In this document: in pieces, positions 24,928 to 33,588 of the stretch
How the letters are laid out: every line of letters begins with the position of its first letter
How positions within the stretch are numbered: position 1 is the stretch's first letter
NCBI GenBank assembly: GCA_003854985.1
Contig: RQOG01000045.1
Span: 1-44,070 of the forward strand
Direction: 5' to 3'
Source of the DNA: Calditrichota bacterium
GTDB lineage: Bacteria; Calditrichota; Calditrichia; Calditrichales; Calditrichaceae
DNA length: 44,070 nucleotides
The notes under the pieces: generated by a model
What the model was told of the DNA's origin: nothing
Seen by the model: only the letters and a program-made list of their open reading frames with translations
The model's database searches: none
Position numbers and translations under genes: made by a program

Positions 24928-26319
24928 ATGATGTCAAAACCTGTTCAAATTATAATTATCGGTGGAAATGCGGCCGGTATGTCGGCTGCCAGCCGGGCAC
25001 GAAGAAATGATCCCGATGCCGCTATTCTGGTTATTGAAAAATCGGATATTGTATCTTATGGATCATGCGGTTTACCCTATTTTGTTTCGGATGAAATTAA
25101 AAACGGCAGGGATCTGATTGCACGGGATATAGAAACATTCCGGGAAAAAATGAATATTAAAATATTACTGAAGCATGAAGCGCATGCGATTGATTCCAGG
25201 CAAAAAACAATTTCGGTATCCGATCTTAATTCCGGCGAGCACAAGGTATTCCGGTATGATAAATTATTAATTTCTACCGGAGCAGGCGCCATCATGCCAA
25301 AACTTCCGGGTACGGATCTTGATCATGTTTATGTATTGCGCACCCTGGATGATGCACAAAAAATCAAGCAGGCTTTACAATCCGGTGATATTAAAAACGC
25401 TGTAATAGCCGGAGGAGGATATATCGGGTTAGAAACAGCAGAAGCGGTGGCTAAATATAATATCGGGGTTACCATCGTGGAAATGGCGGACCGGTTGATG
25501 AAAAATGTCGATCAGGATATTTCGGAAATCATCGAAGCCGAGCTTGCCGCCAAGAGATGTATCGTAATAAAAAATAATGGCATTCAATCGCTTTCCGGAG
25601 GTCAGACTGTAAAAAAAGTATACTTGCAAACCGGGGAATCTATTGATGCGGACATGGTTGTTTTCTGCGTGGGAAGCAAACCTCAGGTAGAATTTACCAA
25701 AAAATCAGGCATTCATTTGGGAAAGACGGGCGCCATTACCACCAATCCGAAAATGCAGACAAATCTGAGTGGCGTGTACGCCGCAGGGGATTGCGCTGAA
25801 GTTTTCAACATTGTTACGAACAAATATGATTATATACCTCTGGGCACTACGGCAAATAAGCAGGGTCGCATAGCCGGCGATAATATGACAGAAAAGTATT
25901 CTGTATTTAAAGGTGTAACAGGAACAGCGGCTGTGAAAGTATTCGATTTGGAGATCGCCAGAACCGGTATAACCTCTCAGGAATGTGAATCAATGAAAAT
26001 TGATTTCAAAACGGTATTAATCAATAGTAACAGCCGCGCTCATTATTATCCCGATAATAAGCCTGTTACGGTGAAACTCATTTTTCACGCCGAAACAGGC
26101 AGGTTATTGGGCGCGCAGATTGCCGGTAAAGAAGGCGTTGCCAAACGCATCGATATTCTTGCCACCGCACTTCATCAAAAAATGAATGTCCGTGAAATTT
26201 CCGAACTGGATATAAGTTATGCGCCGCCTTTTTCTCCGGTATGGGACCCTATTCTGATAGCGGCACAGCAGGCTGTAAAAGTCGTCTCTAAAAGGAATAA
26301 GAGTTTTATCGGTAACTAA
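24928..26319 (+). CDS. CoA-disulfide reductase-like FAD/NAD(P)H oxidoreductase
   Basis: 463 residues. The N-terminal FAD site is IIIIGGNAAGMSAASRARR. A single redox cysteine, Cys47 in SYGSCGLPYF, replaces the CxxxxC of disulfide reductases. That is the mark of the CoA-disulfide reductase, NADH oxidase and NADH peroxidase group. The central NAD(P) site is AVIAGGGYIGLETAEA, and a second FAD motif is GVYAAGDCAE. The dimerisation domain follows (about 330-455). No rhodanese domain is fused at the end. Possible activities are CoADR, NADH oxidase/peroxidase or persulfide reductase. The sequence alone does not decide between them. It directly follows ubiD and is likely co-transcribed. Confidence 0.9.
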   Translation: MMSKPVQIIIIGGNAAGMSAASRARRNDPDAAILVIEKSDIVSYGSCGLPYFVSDEIKNGRDLIARDIETFREKMNIKILLKHEAHAIDSRQKTISVSDLNSGEHKVFRYDKLLISTGAGAIMPKLPGTDLDHVYVLRTLDDAQKIKQALQSGDIKNAVIAGGGYIGLETAEAVAKYNIGVTIVEMADRLMKNVDQDISEIIEAELAAKRCIVIKNNGIQSLSGGQTVKKVYLQTGESIDADMVVFCVGSKPQVEFTKKSGIHLGKTGAITTNPKMQTNLSGVYAAGDCAEVFNIVTNKYDYIPLGTTANKQGRIAGDNMTEKYSVFKGVTGTAAVKVFDLEIARTGITSQECESMKIDFKTVLINSNSRAHYYPDNKPVTVKLIFHAETGRLLGAQIAGKEGVAKRIDILATALHQKMNVREISELDISYAPPFSPVWDPILIAAQQAVKVVSKRNKSFIGN

Positions 26320-26348
26320 GATTTAGAAAATGTAAAATTAAATCAGAA

Positions 26349-26873
26349 CTAATCCGGCAAAAGATATTCCTGTAAGCCTTCAAGATTATTGGAAATCATG
26401 CTTTCCATCTGAGGTTCTATCAGCATCCGATTGATGAGTTTGCTGTAAATTGGTTCAATACGGTAAGAAATCTGCCAGAATAAATTGGTTGTGCCATCCG
26501 GTAAAGAAATCAATCTGATATTGTTATTGAAGTTTTTCAATAAGGACACCGGATTATCGGAAGCTGCCCTGATAATAATATTCCGCCCCTGAAGATTAAT
26601 TTCTATGGATTCATTAAGAACATAATCTTCTGGCCAGAGATCATAACGCACATGGCGGTAACTTTTTTCCAGATTATAGTTGTTTTCAACCAATTGAGGA
26701 CACCAGGTGTTATAATGATCAAAATCTATAAGTGTGTTAAAAACAACTGCCTCCGGCACCTCCAGTATTATTTCTTTTTCAATAATTATCTCACTGTCCT
26801 GCATAAAACCCATCATAAAAGCGCCTGCAAAGACAATAAGAATTAAAGAAATTATAACCGTTGCAAATTTCAT
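26349..26873 (-). CDS. Membrane-anchored SRPBCC (polyketide cyclase/START-like) protein
   Basis: 174 residues. One N-terminal hydrophobic helix (about 3-23, ATVIISLILIVFAGAFMMGF) is followed by an SRPBCC domain (about 30-172). The domain shows the typical EIILEVPEAVVFNTLIDFDHYNTWCP opening, a central beta sheet and a long C-terminal helix (MESMISNNLEGLQEYL). SRPBCC proteins form a helix-grip cavity for hydrophobic ligands. The ligand here is unknown. It lies convergent to the flavoprotein and downstream of serC, separated from serC by a terminator. Confidence 0.85.
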   Translation of the reverse strand: MKFATVIISLILIVFAGAFMMGFMQDSEIIIEKEIILEVPEAVVFNTLIDFDHYNTWCPQLVENNYNLEKSYRHVRYDLWPEDYVLNESIEINLQGRNIIIRAASDNPVSLLKNFNNNIRLISLPDGTTNLFWQISYRIEPIYSKLINRMLIEPQMESMISNNLEGLQEYLLPD

Positions 26874-27016
26874 GGATTAATTAAAAATTTATATTAATAT
26901 CAGTATTTACTTTATTCACAGGATAATCTACCCCTTCACTATTATATTATCAAGCTAAAATTTCAATGATATTCAAAATTCATTTCAATAAAAAACAGCT
27001 CATTTAAAATGAAATG

Positions 27017-27041
27017 AAAAAGGGACGCCGACCGACGCCCC
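27017..27041 (-). terminator. Rho-independent terminator of serC
   Basis: In the leftward RNA, 27022-27041 folds into an 8-bp stem rich in G-C, with two G-U pairs and a GGUC tetraloop. It is followed by five U residues (27017-27021). It sits about 40 nt past the serC stop. Confidence 0.8.
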
Positions 27042-27078
27042 CATAAATAAAAACAACCATTAAATATTTAAAGAACTT

Positions 27079-28161
27079 TTATCCGTTTTTCTTCTCAAAA
27101 TCCTTCATAAAACTTACTAAAGATTCAACCGCCTTCAGGGAAACGGCATTATAAATGGAAGCTCTTATACCGCCGACTGACCGGTGACCTTTCAATCCCA
27201 GCAGACCATTTTTCAAACCCTGGGCGATAAATTCTTTTTCAAGATCCTCCGAGGGCAAACGATAGGTAACATTCATAATGGACCTGCTGTCTTTCTCTAC
27301 CGTGCCTTTGTAAAAATCGGTGGCATCGATCGCATTGTACAGCAAGGCTGCTTTTTTCTCATTGATTTCTTCGATTTTGGAGAGTCCGCCCTGTTTTTTA
27401 ATCCATTCCAAAACTAATTTTACTACATAAATGGAAAAACAGGGAGGTGTATTGTACAGAGAATCCTTTTCACCAAGTATTTTATAACTCGTCATAGTCG
27501 GGATATTATCCGGACTTTTCTGCATCAGGTCTTCACGGATAATAACAATGGTGACGCCTGCCGGTCCCATATTTTTTTGTGCCCCGGCATAAATAAGGCC
27601 GAATTTACTTACGTCTATTTTACGACAATTAAAATCCGATGACATATCGCAGACCAGAGTCACTTTGCCCGTATCCGGAAATTTACTGAATTGTGTTCCG
27701 GCAATCGTGTTATTTGAAGTAATATGAAGATAAGCTGCGTCCGGCGTTACTTTGAAATCTTTGGGAATACGGGAATAATTCACATCTTCCGAAGTGGCGA
27801 TGACATTAACTTCTTTTCCTAATTTTTTTGCTTCGCCGATTGCTTTTTTAGCCCATGAACCGGTATTTATATAATCCGCATGCTGCCCTGGACCAATCAG
27901 GTTCAAAGGTACAGCGGCAAATTGCAGAGTTGCCCCGCCCTGAAGATATAAAACTTTATAGCCTGCGGGTATTCCCATAATTTCCTTCATCAGGTTTTCT
28001 GCGCCTTTGATTATTGCTTCAAAAGCTTTCGACCGGTGACTCATTTCCATCACAGAAAGGCCTTCGCCTTTATAATTGATTAAATCCCGCTGAATTTCCT
28101 GTAAAACTTCCAATGGCAAAGCGGCCGGACCCGGATTAAAATTGAAAACACGTTCACTCAT
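27079..28161 (-). CDS. serC: Phosphoserine aminotransferase
   Basis: The ATG at 28159-28161 (360 residues, MSERVFNFNPGPAAL) has AAAGGAG upstream and matches the family's usual start. A longer frame adds seven residues. Fold-type I PLP enzyme signatures are NPGPAALP, GEGLSVMEMSHRS, QGGATLQFAA and SNNTIAGTQF. The PLP lysine is Lys196 in YAGAQKNMGPAG. Late motifs are YNTPPCFSIY and GLLGLKGHRSVGGIRASIYN. It converts 3-phosphohydroxypyruvate and glutamate to phosphoserine in serine synthesis, and in some bacteria also serves pyridoxal synthesis. No serA or serB lies next to it. It is probably monocistronic with its own terminator. Confidence 0.97.
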   Translation of the reverse strand: MSERVFNFNPGPAALPLEVLQEIQRDLINYKGEGLSVMEMSHRSKAFEAIIKGAENLMKEIMGIPAGYKVLYLQGGATLQFAAVPLNLIGPGQHADYINTGSWAKKAIGEAKKLGKEVNVIATSEDVNYSRIPKDFKVTPDAAYLHITSNNTIAGTQFSKFPDTGKVTLVCDMSSDFNCRKIDVSKFGLIYAGAQKNMGPAGVTIVIIREDLMQKSPDNIPTMTSYKILGEKDSLYNTPPCFSIYVVKLVLEWIKKQGGLSKIEEINEKKAALLYNAIDATDFYKGTVEKDSRSIMNVTYRLPSEDLEKEFIAQGLKNGLLGLKGHRSVGGIRASIYNAVSLKAVESLVSFMKDFEKKNG

Positions 28162-28433
28162 TTTATATTCTCCTTTGATCATGAATCATATTAATTTGTA
28201 ATAGTTCAATTTACATGTTTTAACCTGAAAAGATAAATCTTTTTTTAACCTATTGATTATTTTATTTTTTTCCAAATATAATTATAAAAATACATTTTTA
28301 TTTTCGCGATATGATACAAAAGAAAATTTTCACTTGCAATATGAAATTAAATATTATTTTAAAAATTATTGTGTTTTTCACTGAATATTAAATGTATCCT
28401 ATAGTTTATGAAGTATAAAAATTCTGCGAAGAT

Positions 28434-28462
28434 AAAAACAAAAGCCTGTCAGAACAGGCTTT
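28434..28462 (-). terminator. Terminator of tRNA-Leu
   Basis: A perfect 9-bp stem (28441-28449 with 28454-28462, arm AAAGCCTGT) with a 4-nt loop is followed leftward by a U-rich run (28434-28440). It begins four bases after the tRNA 3' end. Confidence 0.9.
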
Positions 28463-28466
28463 GTTG

Positions 28467-28550
28467 TGCGAAAGGGGGGAGTTGAACCCCCACGCCCTTG
28501 CGGGCACTAGACCCTGAACCTAGCGCGTCTGCCAGTTCCACCACTTTCGC
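28467..28550 (-). tRNA. tRNA-Leu(CAG)
   Basis: The minus strand folds as a class II tRNA of 84 nt. The acceptor stem GCGAAAG (28544-28550) pairs with CUUUCGC (28468-28474) and the discriminator is A. The anticodon arm is CUAGG-UUCAGGG-UCUAG, giving anticodon CAG for CUG codons. A variable arm GUGCCCGCAAGGGCGU and a T arm GGGGG-UUCAACU-CCCCC are present. CCA is not encoded. The tRNA lies 78 nt downstream of the hybrid kinase gene on the same strand and has its own terminator. Confidence 0.96.
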
Positions 28551-28628
28551 ATTGGGTGCACAATTTAAATAATACAGTTAAGTAAAGCAACAGACGAATT
28601 TTCAGAAAAAAGATAAATAGGTTTGGTC

Positions 28629-30626
28629 TTAACGATCCAGAATTTCCCTGACTTTTTGTACTAATTTTATCGGTGTAAAAGGTTTTTGCAGATAATTATC
28701 ATGCGTCATTATTTCTTTTTGTATGCTGGTCGGAAGATTCGTATAACCGGAGATATACATCACACGCAGACCGGGAAATTTAACCTTTAACTTGGATACC
28801 AATTCCACCCCGCCCATTCGGGGCATGACCACATCCGTTAATAACAGATCCGGCGGATTATTACCCCCGCATATGGTTTTATATGCTTCAATTCCATCCC
28901 TGGCAATTTTTACCTGATATCCGTACCGCAGAAGGCTTTCATAAATAATATCTCTTACTTCCAATTCATCTTCCACCACAACGATTTCTTCGTTGCCCGA
29001 TATTTCTGCAGACATGGCGATATGGTCGGCGATATACTCAATACCGTCATCGATATAAACCGGCAGATAAATATCAAAGGTTGTTCCGATATTAATTTCG
29101 CTGGATACATTAATAAATCCACCGGATTGCTTGACTATTCCATAGGCCGTGGAAAGTCCCAGACCGGTGCCTTCTCCCGGTTCTCTTGTTGTAAAAAATG
29201 GTTCGAAAATATGCTTTTGAACTTCGGCATCCATCCCACAGCCATTATCGGTGATCGAAAGGCATATGGCTTGTTCTTCTTCAAATTTTATATGCTCATC
29301 TTCCACTTCCGGTACTTTAGTGACAATATTTGTGGCAATTATCAGCGTACCGCCTTCCGGCATAGCGTCGCGGGCATTAATTACCATGTTCATAATAACC
29401 TGATCCAACTGGCCGGCGTCCGCTTTTATTAAGATCGGACTGCTGGAAAGATTGAGCTTCAGATTTATATTTTCACCGATTAAACGATCAAGCAAAGTAG
29501 TAAGATCACGAAGCCGGTCATTTAAGTCGAAAACTTCCATTTTAAGAACCTGGCGACGGCTGAATGCCAGCAATTGCTGGGTCATTGCTTCTGCCCGGCG
29601 GCCAGCTTCATTAATCAGGCTGATACGTTTCACATTCGGATCGTTCTCGGCCATATTAAGCAAGGCAAGTTCACAATATCCCCGGATAACCGTAAGCAGG
29701 TTATTAAAGTCGTGGGCCACGCCCCCGGCCATTCTTCCCACAGCTTCCATTCTTTGTGAATGACGAAGCTGGTTCTCCAATTGAATACGTTCCGTTATGT
29801 CGTTCGCGATAACCAATATATGCCTGGTGCCGTCCGGCAATTCAATACAGGTTTCATGCAGTTCCATCATGCAGGCCGTACCGTCTTTCATGCGGGTCGG
29901 TTCCATATGATGTAACTCTTCACCGGCAAGAATTCTTCTTATATTATCCTCAACCTTAGCTACGGGATCCAAGGAAAGTTCGCGGGCGTCCATTCCGATT
30001 AATTCTTCCCTTGTACGTTTTAAAGACTGGCATATAGCCGGATTGACTTCTACAATGAAACCGTTTTCATCTTCCAGAATAATGCCCGTTGGAGATAATT
30101 CAAAAAGAAGACGATATCTCTGCTCCAATGCTGTGACGGCAAGTTCCTGATTTTTCCGTTTAGTTATATCCTGAAGTACGCCAAGGGATTTTACAACTTT
30201 TCCGGTTTTTTCATCAAAAATGGGAACGCTGTCGTCGCTGAGCCACTTTTCCACACCCTGAGGCGTTCTTATTTTCAGATCTATATTATAACCTTCTAAT
30301 TTACCTTCCTTAAATAGCTGGCTGTATTCTTTTGCATCCACGGGGCCGGCATACCCGATAACCTGAATATCTTTAACCAGTTTTTTATAATTTTCCGGAT
30401 TTATCCGGTCATTTGGAATGCCGATTAATTCATAACAACCTTCCCCGAAAAATTCATAAGTCATCTTTTCTAAATTAAGAAGATACGGAACGCCCTGAGC
30501 ATTTTCTATGGCATCATGATATATTTTATGCCTTCGCTGCAGTTCTGATTTTTCTTCTTTTAACTGTTTAAGCTGTTTGCGAAGACGCTTGATTTCCTGT
30601 TCTAATTTTTCGTTATTTCTTTCCAA
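28629..30626 (-). CDS. Soluble PAS-PAS hybrid sensor histidine kinase with receiver domain
   Basis: 665 residues, TTG start at 30624-30626 lying 25 nt inside the end of the helicase gene, so the two are translationally linked. There is no signal or membrane helix. Domains in order: coiled coil (about 5-35), PAS/PAC 1 (about 35-158, ending LQDITKRK), PAS 2 (about 165-282, IANDITER), HisKA (about 290-358, with phospho-acceptor His305 in GGVAHDFNNLL), HATPase (about 400-522; N box NMVINARDAMPEGG, G boxes DNGCGMD and GEGTGLGLS), and REC (about 547-662; Asp598 in LLLTDVVMP, Lys648). The receiver has no output domain, so the phosphoryl group must pass to a phosphotransfer protein or another regulator not found here. 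The signal is unknown and cytosolic. Confidence 0.94.
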   Translation of the reverse strand: MERNNEKLEQEIKRLRKQLKQLKEEKSELQRRHKIYHDAIENAQGVPYLLNLEKMTYEFFGEGCYELIGIPNDRINPENYKKLVKDIQVIGYAGPVDAKEYSQLFKEGKLEGYNIDLKIRTPQGVEKWLSDDSVPIFDEKTGKVVKSLGVLQDITKRKNQELAVTALEQRYRLLFELSPTGIILEDENGFIVEVNPAICQSLKRTREELIGMDARELSLDPVAKVEDNIRRILAGEELHHMEPTRMKDGTACMMELHETCIELPDGTRHILVIANDITERIQLENQLRHSQRMEAVGRMAGGVAHDFNNLLTVIRGYCELALLNMAENDPNVKRISLINEAGRRAEAMTQQLLAFSRRQVLKMEVFDLNDRLRDLTTLLDRLIGENINLKLNLSSSPILIKADAGQLDQVIMNMVINARDAMPEGGTLIIATNIVTKVPEVEDEHIKFEEEQAICLSITDNGCGMDAEVQKHIFEPFFTTREPGEGTGLGLSTAYGIVKQSGGFINVSSEINIGTTFDIYLPVYIDDGIEYIADHIAMSAEISGNEEIVVVEDELEVRDIIYESLLRYGYQVKIARDGIEAYKTICGGNNPPDLLLTDVVMPRMGGVELVSKLKVKFPGLRVMYISGYTNLPTSIQKEIMTHDNYLQKPFTPIKLVQKVREILDR

Positions 30627-33013
30627 AATTTCTTTATCTCTTTTTCATATTGATTGGTTACGGCTATTTCCTGTTGTAAGTCAAACCAATATTCAGGCAA
30701 TATGGCATTATATTTTTCCTCACTAAATCTTTCGCCAATCAAAACCACAATTCCCTGATCCTGCGCCGATCTTATCAGCCTGCCAACGCTTTGAATCACT
30801 TTATTCATACCCGGATAAATATACGCATATTCAAGCCCCTGCCCGTTTTTCCGGTCGTAATAGTGACGCAGCAGTTCGCGTTCGTAGCTGACCGGCGGTA
30901 ATGCCGGGCTGATCACAAAAACGCCTATGGCCGACGATCCAGGATAATCGATACCTTCGGAAAATATACCACCCATCACGGCCAGCAAAAGACAGGGTTC
31001 GTCTGCCTTTTTTAAATCTCCGACTATCCGGTCCCGTTCCGCTTCATTCATGGATGGTTTCTGTATGATTTTTGTCGCCGCCAAATTGCCAAGGAACAGA
31101 TTCACATTCGCTAAAAACTCAAAACTGGGGAAAAATGCCAGATAATTCCCCCGTTTGATCGATACAGTTTTTTTAATAATTTCGGCAATTTTTTCATAAT
31201 GTTTATGCCGATTTTTAAAACGCGTTGATATTCCCGGCACAATTATTATCTTCCTGTTTCGGGACGGAAAAGGCGATTCCAACTGTAATAATCTGGTGCG
31301 CCCGGAATTAAACCCCAGGGCTTCCTTATAAAACCCAATGGGATCCAGAGTGGCGGACATAGCGATCACCGCATGAAATTTATCAATTTTCTGACCCAGA
31401 TATTCCGAAGGATCGCAGCATTTTATTTGCAGGCAACCACCTTCCGCAGCATCATAAAAGGTGATAAACGCATTATCTTCGAGACGGGCAATCTGAACGA
31501 ACCGGCGCAGCGCATAAAAAAATTTTTCTATGGGATCATCAATGATAACCTGCTTTTTTTTGACTTTATGAATCAGATAGTTAATAAATGCCGCTTCATA
31601 ACTATTGTATAAATCGTTCCATTTTATGATATCCAGACTGGTGGTAAAATATTGCAGGTTCTCATAATGAATTTCACCTTCCTGCTGTAAAATGGAAAAT
31701 GCCTTGTCGATTTCACTCAGCGTATCATTTAATTTATCATAGATTTTTTCTTTTTTAGTTTTTGTAAGTTTAATCAAATCCTGCACCGATGAACGCCTTA
31801 GCCCGGGCGACAGGTACTGCATACCCCGGGTATAAAGATTATGCGCCTCATCGATAATAAGAATCCAGTCCGAATAGTCTTTTTTGTTGAACAGTCTCCT
31901 CAGGTAAACCGCCGGATCAAAAACATAATTATAATCGCCGACAATCACATCGGCATAGGCGGACAGATCGAGCAACACTTCAAACGGACAAAGCGTCGCA
32001 TTTACAGCCGCGTTATAAATCGTATCCGGAAGAAACATAAACTGCGAGGAAAGCTCTTCCAGAATATTAGAAGATAAAAGCCGGTCATGATACTCTTTGG
32101 CAAAAGGACAATAGGCTTCATGACAAAAATAAATATCATTCGCACACATTTTTTCGGAAGCGCGCAGAAAAAGCGTTTTTATTTTCAACCCTTTGTCTAC
32201 CAACGGTTGAATTGTATCGCGGACAATGTTTTGCTGGGTCGTTTTTGATGTGATAAAAAACAGGCGTTTTCCCTGCGAAAGCGCATATTGAATGGCAGGA
32301 TATAAAGCGGCGGCTGTTTTACCCGTGCCGGTTGGGGCGGACGCTAACAGGTGTTCGCTGTTCTGCAGACATTCCGACCATTGTTTCATGAACATATCCT
32401 GCTGAGGCCTGTTTTCCGGCAGATTAAACGACATTTCCTTAAGCTGTTCACGGAAATTCTGACGCGTTTGCTCTTCCCTTTTCAGATCATCTAATATTTC
32501 ATTGAATCTGTTAAATAACATCGATTCAACATGCTGCCGGTTATAAGAAATTTTAAAAGTGAGTGTTTTATCATTTACCAGATTGATGATGATTAAATGA
32601 GGCCGGATCTCTGTGCCGTTGGTTTCATTTTCCAAAAGCAGTGAATAATAGAGCACCTGCTCCGTAAACTGAGGATAATCTGCAATATTGAAGTTCTTAA
32701 AATCCGCCGCCGAAAGAATAACGGATTTTATCTCCTCTATTTCCAGCCTTTCCGGCAGTTGATAAACACCGTCTATCCTTCCCTGTACTATAAATGTCTT
32801 GCCGCGGAAAGCAAAAGACTGCTTAACCTGAAATTCGCCGTGAAATAAACCATAATGTTTATCTTTTCGTTTTTGGATATCCGTCTGGGCCTGTCTGCCC
32901 AGCATACCCCGCTGTGGCAGAGGAAATGAGGAGATCATTTGATGAGATGATGTATGAGCGGTCAGATCACGAACACTCAGATAAATATGATCATCTTCTG
33001 TTTTTACGGGCAT
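30602..33013 (-). CDS. PD-(D/E)XK nuclease fused to XPD/DinG-type Fe-S DNA helicase
   Basis: 803 residues. The N-terminal part (about 60-165) has RecB/Cas4-like nuclease marks: Asp81 in GRIDGVY, the E-x-K pair Glu94/Lys96 in EEIKS, and a later QVLYYS matching the Q-x-x-x-Y helix. Residues about 205-800 are a superfamily 2 helicase of the XPD/DinG/Rad3 type. It has Walker A APTGTGKT (Lys232), four cysteines for an Fe-S cluster (290, 297, 302, 342) and the DEAH box 388-391. Late motifs are AMSATLDP, GGIFSEGIDYPG and QSVGRLIRS. Such proteins unwind and may trim DNA in repair. The start has no clear ribosome site and lies six bases after the TorD-like stop, which suggests translational coupling. 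Confidence 0.92.
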   Translation of the reverse strand: MPVKTEDDHIYLSVRDLTAHTSSHQMISSFPLPQRGMLGRQAQTDIQKRKDKHYGLFHGEFQVKQSFAFRGKTFIVQGRIDGVYQLPERLEIEEIKSVILSAADFKNFNIADYPQFTEQVLYYSLLLENETNGTEIRPHLIIINLVNDKTLTFKISYNRQHVESMLFNRFNEILDDLKREEQTRQNFREQLKEMSFNLPENRPQQDMFMKQWSECLQNSEHLLASAPTGTGKTAAALYPAIQYALSQGKRLFFITSKTTQQNIVRDTIQPLVDKGLKIKTLFLRASEKMCANDIYFCHEAYCPFAKEYHDRLLSSNILEELSSQFMFLPDTIYNAAVNATLCPFEVLLDLSAYADVIVGDYNYVFDPAVYLRRLFNKKDYSDWILIIDEAHNLYTRGMQYLSPGLRRSSVQDLIKLTKTKKEKIYDKLNDTLSEIDKAFSILQQEGEIHYENLQYFTTSLDIIKWNDLYNSYEAAFINYLIHKVKKKQVIIDDPIEKFFYALRRFVQIARLEDNAFITFYDAAEGGCLQIKCCDPSEYLGQKIDKFHAVIAMSATLDPIGFYKEALGFNSGRTRLLQLESPFPSRNRKIIIVPGISTRFKNRHKHYEKIAEIIKKTVSIKRGNYLAFFPSFEFLANVNLFLGNLAATKIIQKPSMNEAERDRIVGDLKKADEPCLLLAVMGGIFSEGIDYPGSSAIGVFVISPALPPVSYERELLRHYYDRKNGQGLEYAYIYPGMNKVIQSVGRLIRSAQDQGIVVLIGERFSEEKYNAILPEYWFDLQQEIAVTNQYEKEIKKFWKEITKN

Positions 33014-33019
33014 AAACGT

Positions 33020-33577
33020 TTATTCTAAAAGTCTTATCATTTCAATCAATCCCTTTGCGGCTTCACGGTAAAAATCAAGAGTACTCTCGCGGTATAACCT
33101 GCCGCACCAATCCGATAAAAATGGTTTTATATATTGATCCATAAAAGATTCCGCCTCCTGCAGATTCTCCTCCAGAAGAAAAGCCTGATAATCCATGATA
33201 TTTACCAGCGAATCCGGGTTGTCTTCCTGATCCAGAACCATACCCGTATCGTATAGCAGATCTCTCAACAAATCGATGTCTAACGACGGTTTCAGATCAC
33301 GCAGGGTAACCGGCACCGGCGGTTTTGATTCTTCAGTCAGGGCGAACAACCGGGCATATTCCGCCTGGAGGGAAGACATATCCTCCGCCTGATAAAAATT
33401 TATAATATCCAGAATATTCGAAGCCACCGTATTATCAATATCCGTCTCGATATTCTTTTCCATTTCCCTTAGCATATGCTGGAATTCATGCGTTAATTCA
33501 TCATAGGGAAACAGAATTACCCGTGAGTAGAATCTGAAAGCAATGCTTAAAACCTGTGGATTAAATTCCGTATTCAT
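33020..33577 (-). CDS. TorD/NarJ (DmsD) family-like chaperone
   Basis: 185 residues, all-helical by composition, no signal peptide. It matches the TorD/NarJ superfamily pattern. An N-terminal helical pair ends near YPDEL-like FPYDEL, and the EYARLF motif (about 69-74) is followed by a Pro-rich KPPVPVTLRD loop. Then come DTGM, NPDSL, YQAFLLEENL and a final FMDQYIKPFLSDWCGRLYRE with DFYREAAKGL. Members fold and hold molybdenum enzymes, or DMSO and nitrate reductases, before Tat export. No molybdoenzyme, Tat or cofactor gene is in the window, which makes this location odd. The gene starts 11 nt after the peptidase stop and ends six bases before the helicase ATG. The remote similarity is my reading of the motifs. 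Confidence 0.72.
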   Translation of the reverse strand: MNTEFNPQVLSIAFRFYSRVILFPYDELTHEFQHMLREMEKNIETDIDNTVASNILDIINFYQAEDMSSLQAEYARLFALTEESKPPVPVTLRDLKPSLDIDLLRDLLYDTGMVLDQEDNPDSLVNIMDYQAFLLEENLQEAESFMDQYIKPFLSDWCGRLYRESTLDFYREAAKGLIEMIRLLE

Positions 33578-33588
33578 GCCTGAACCGT

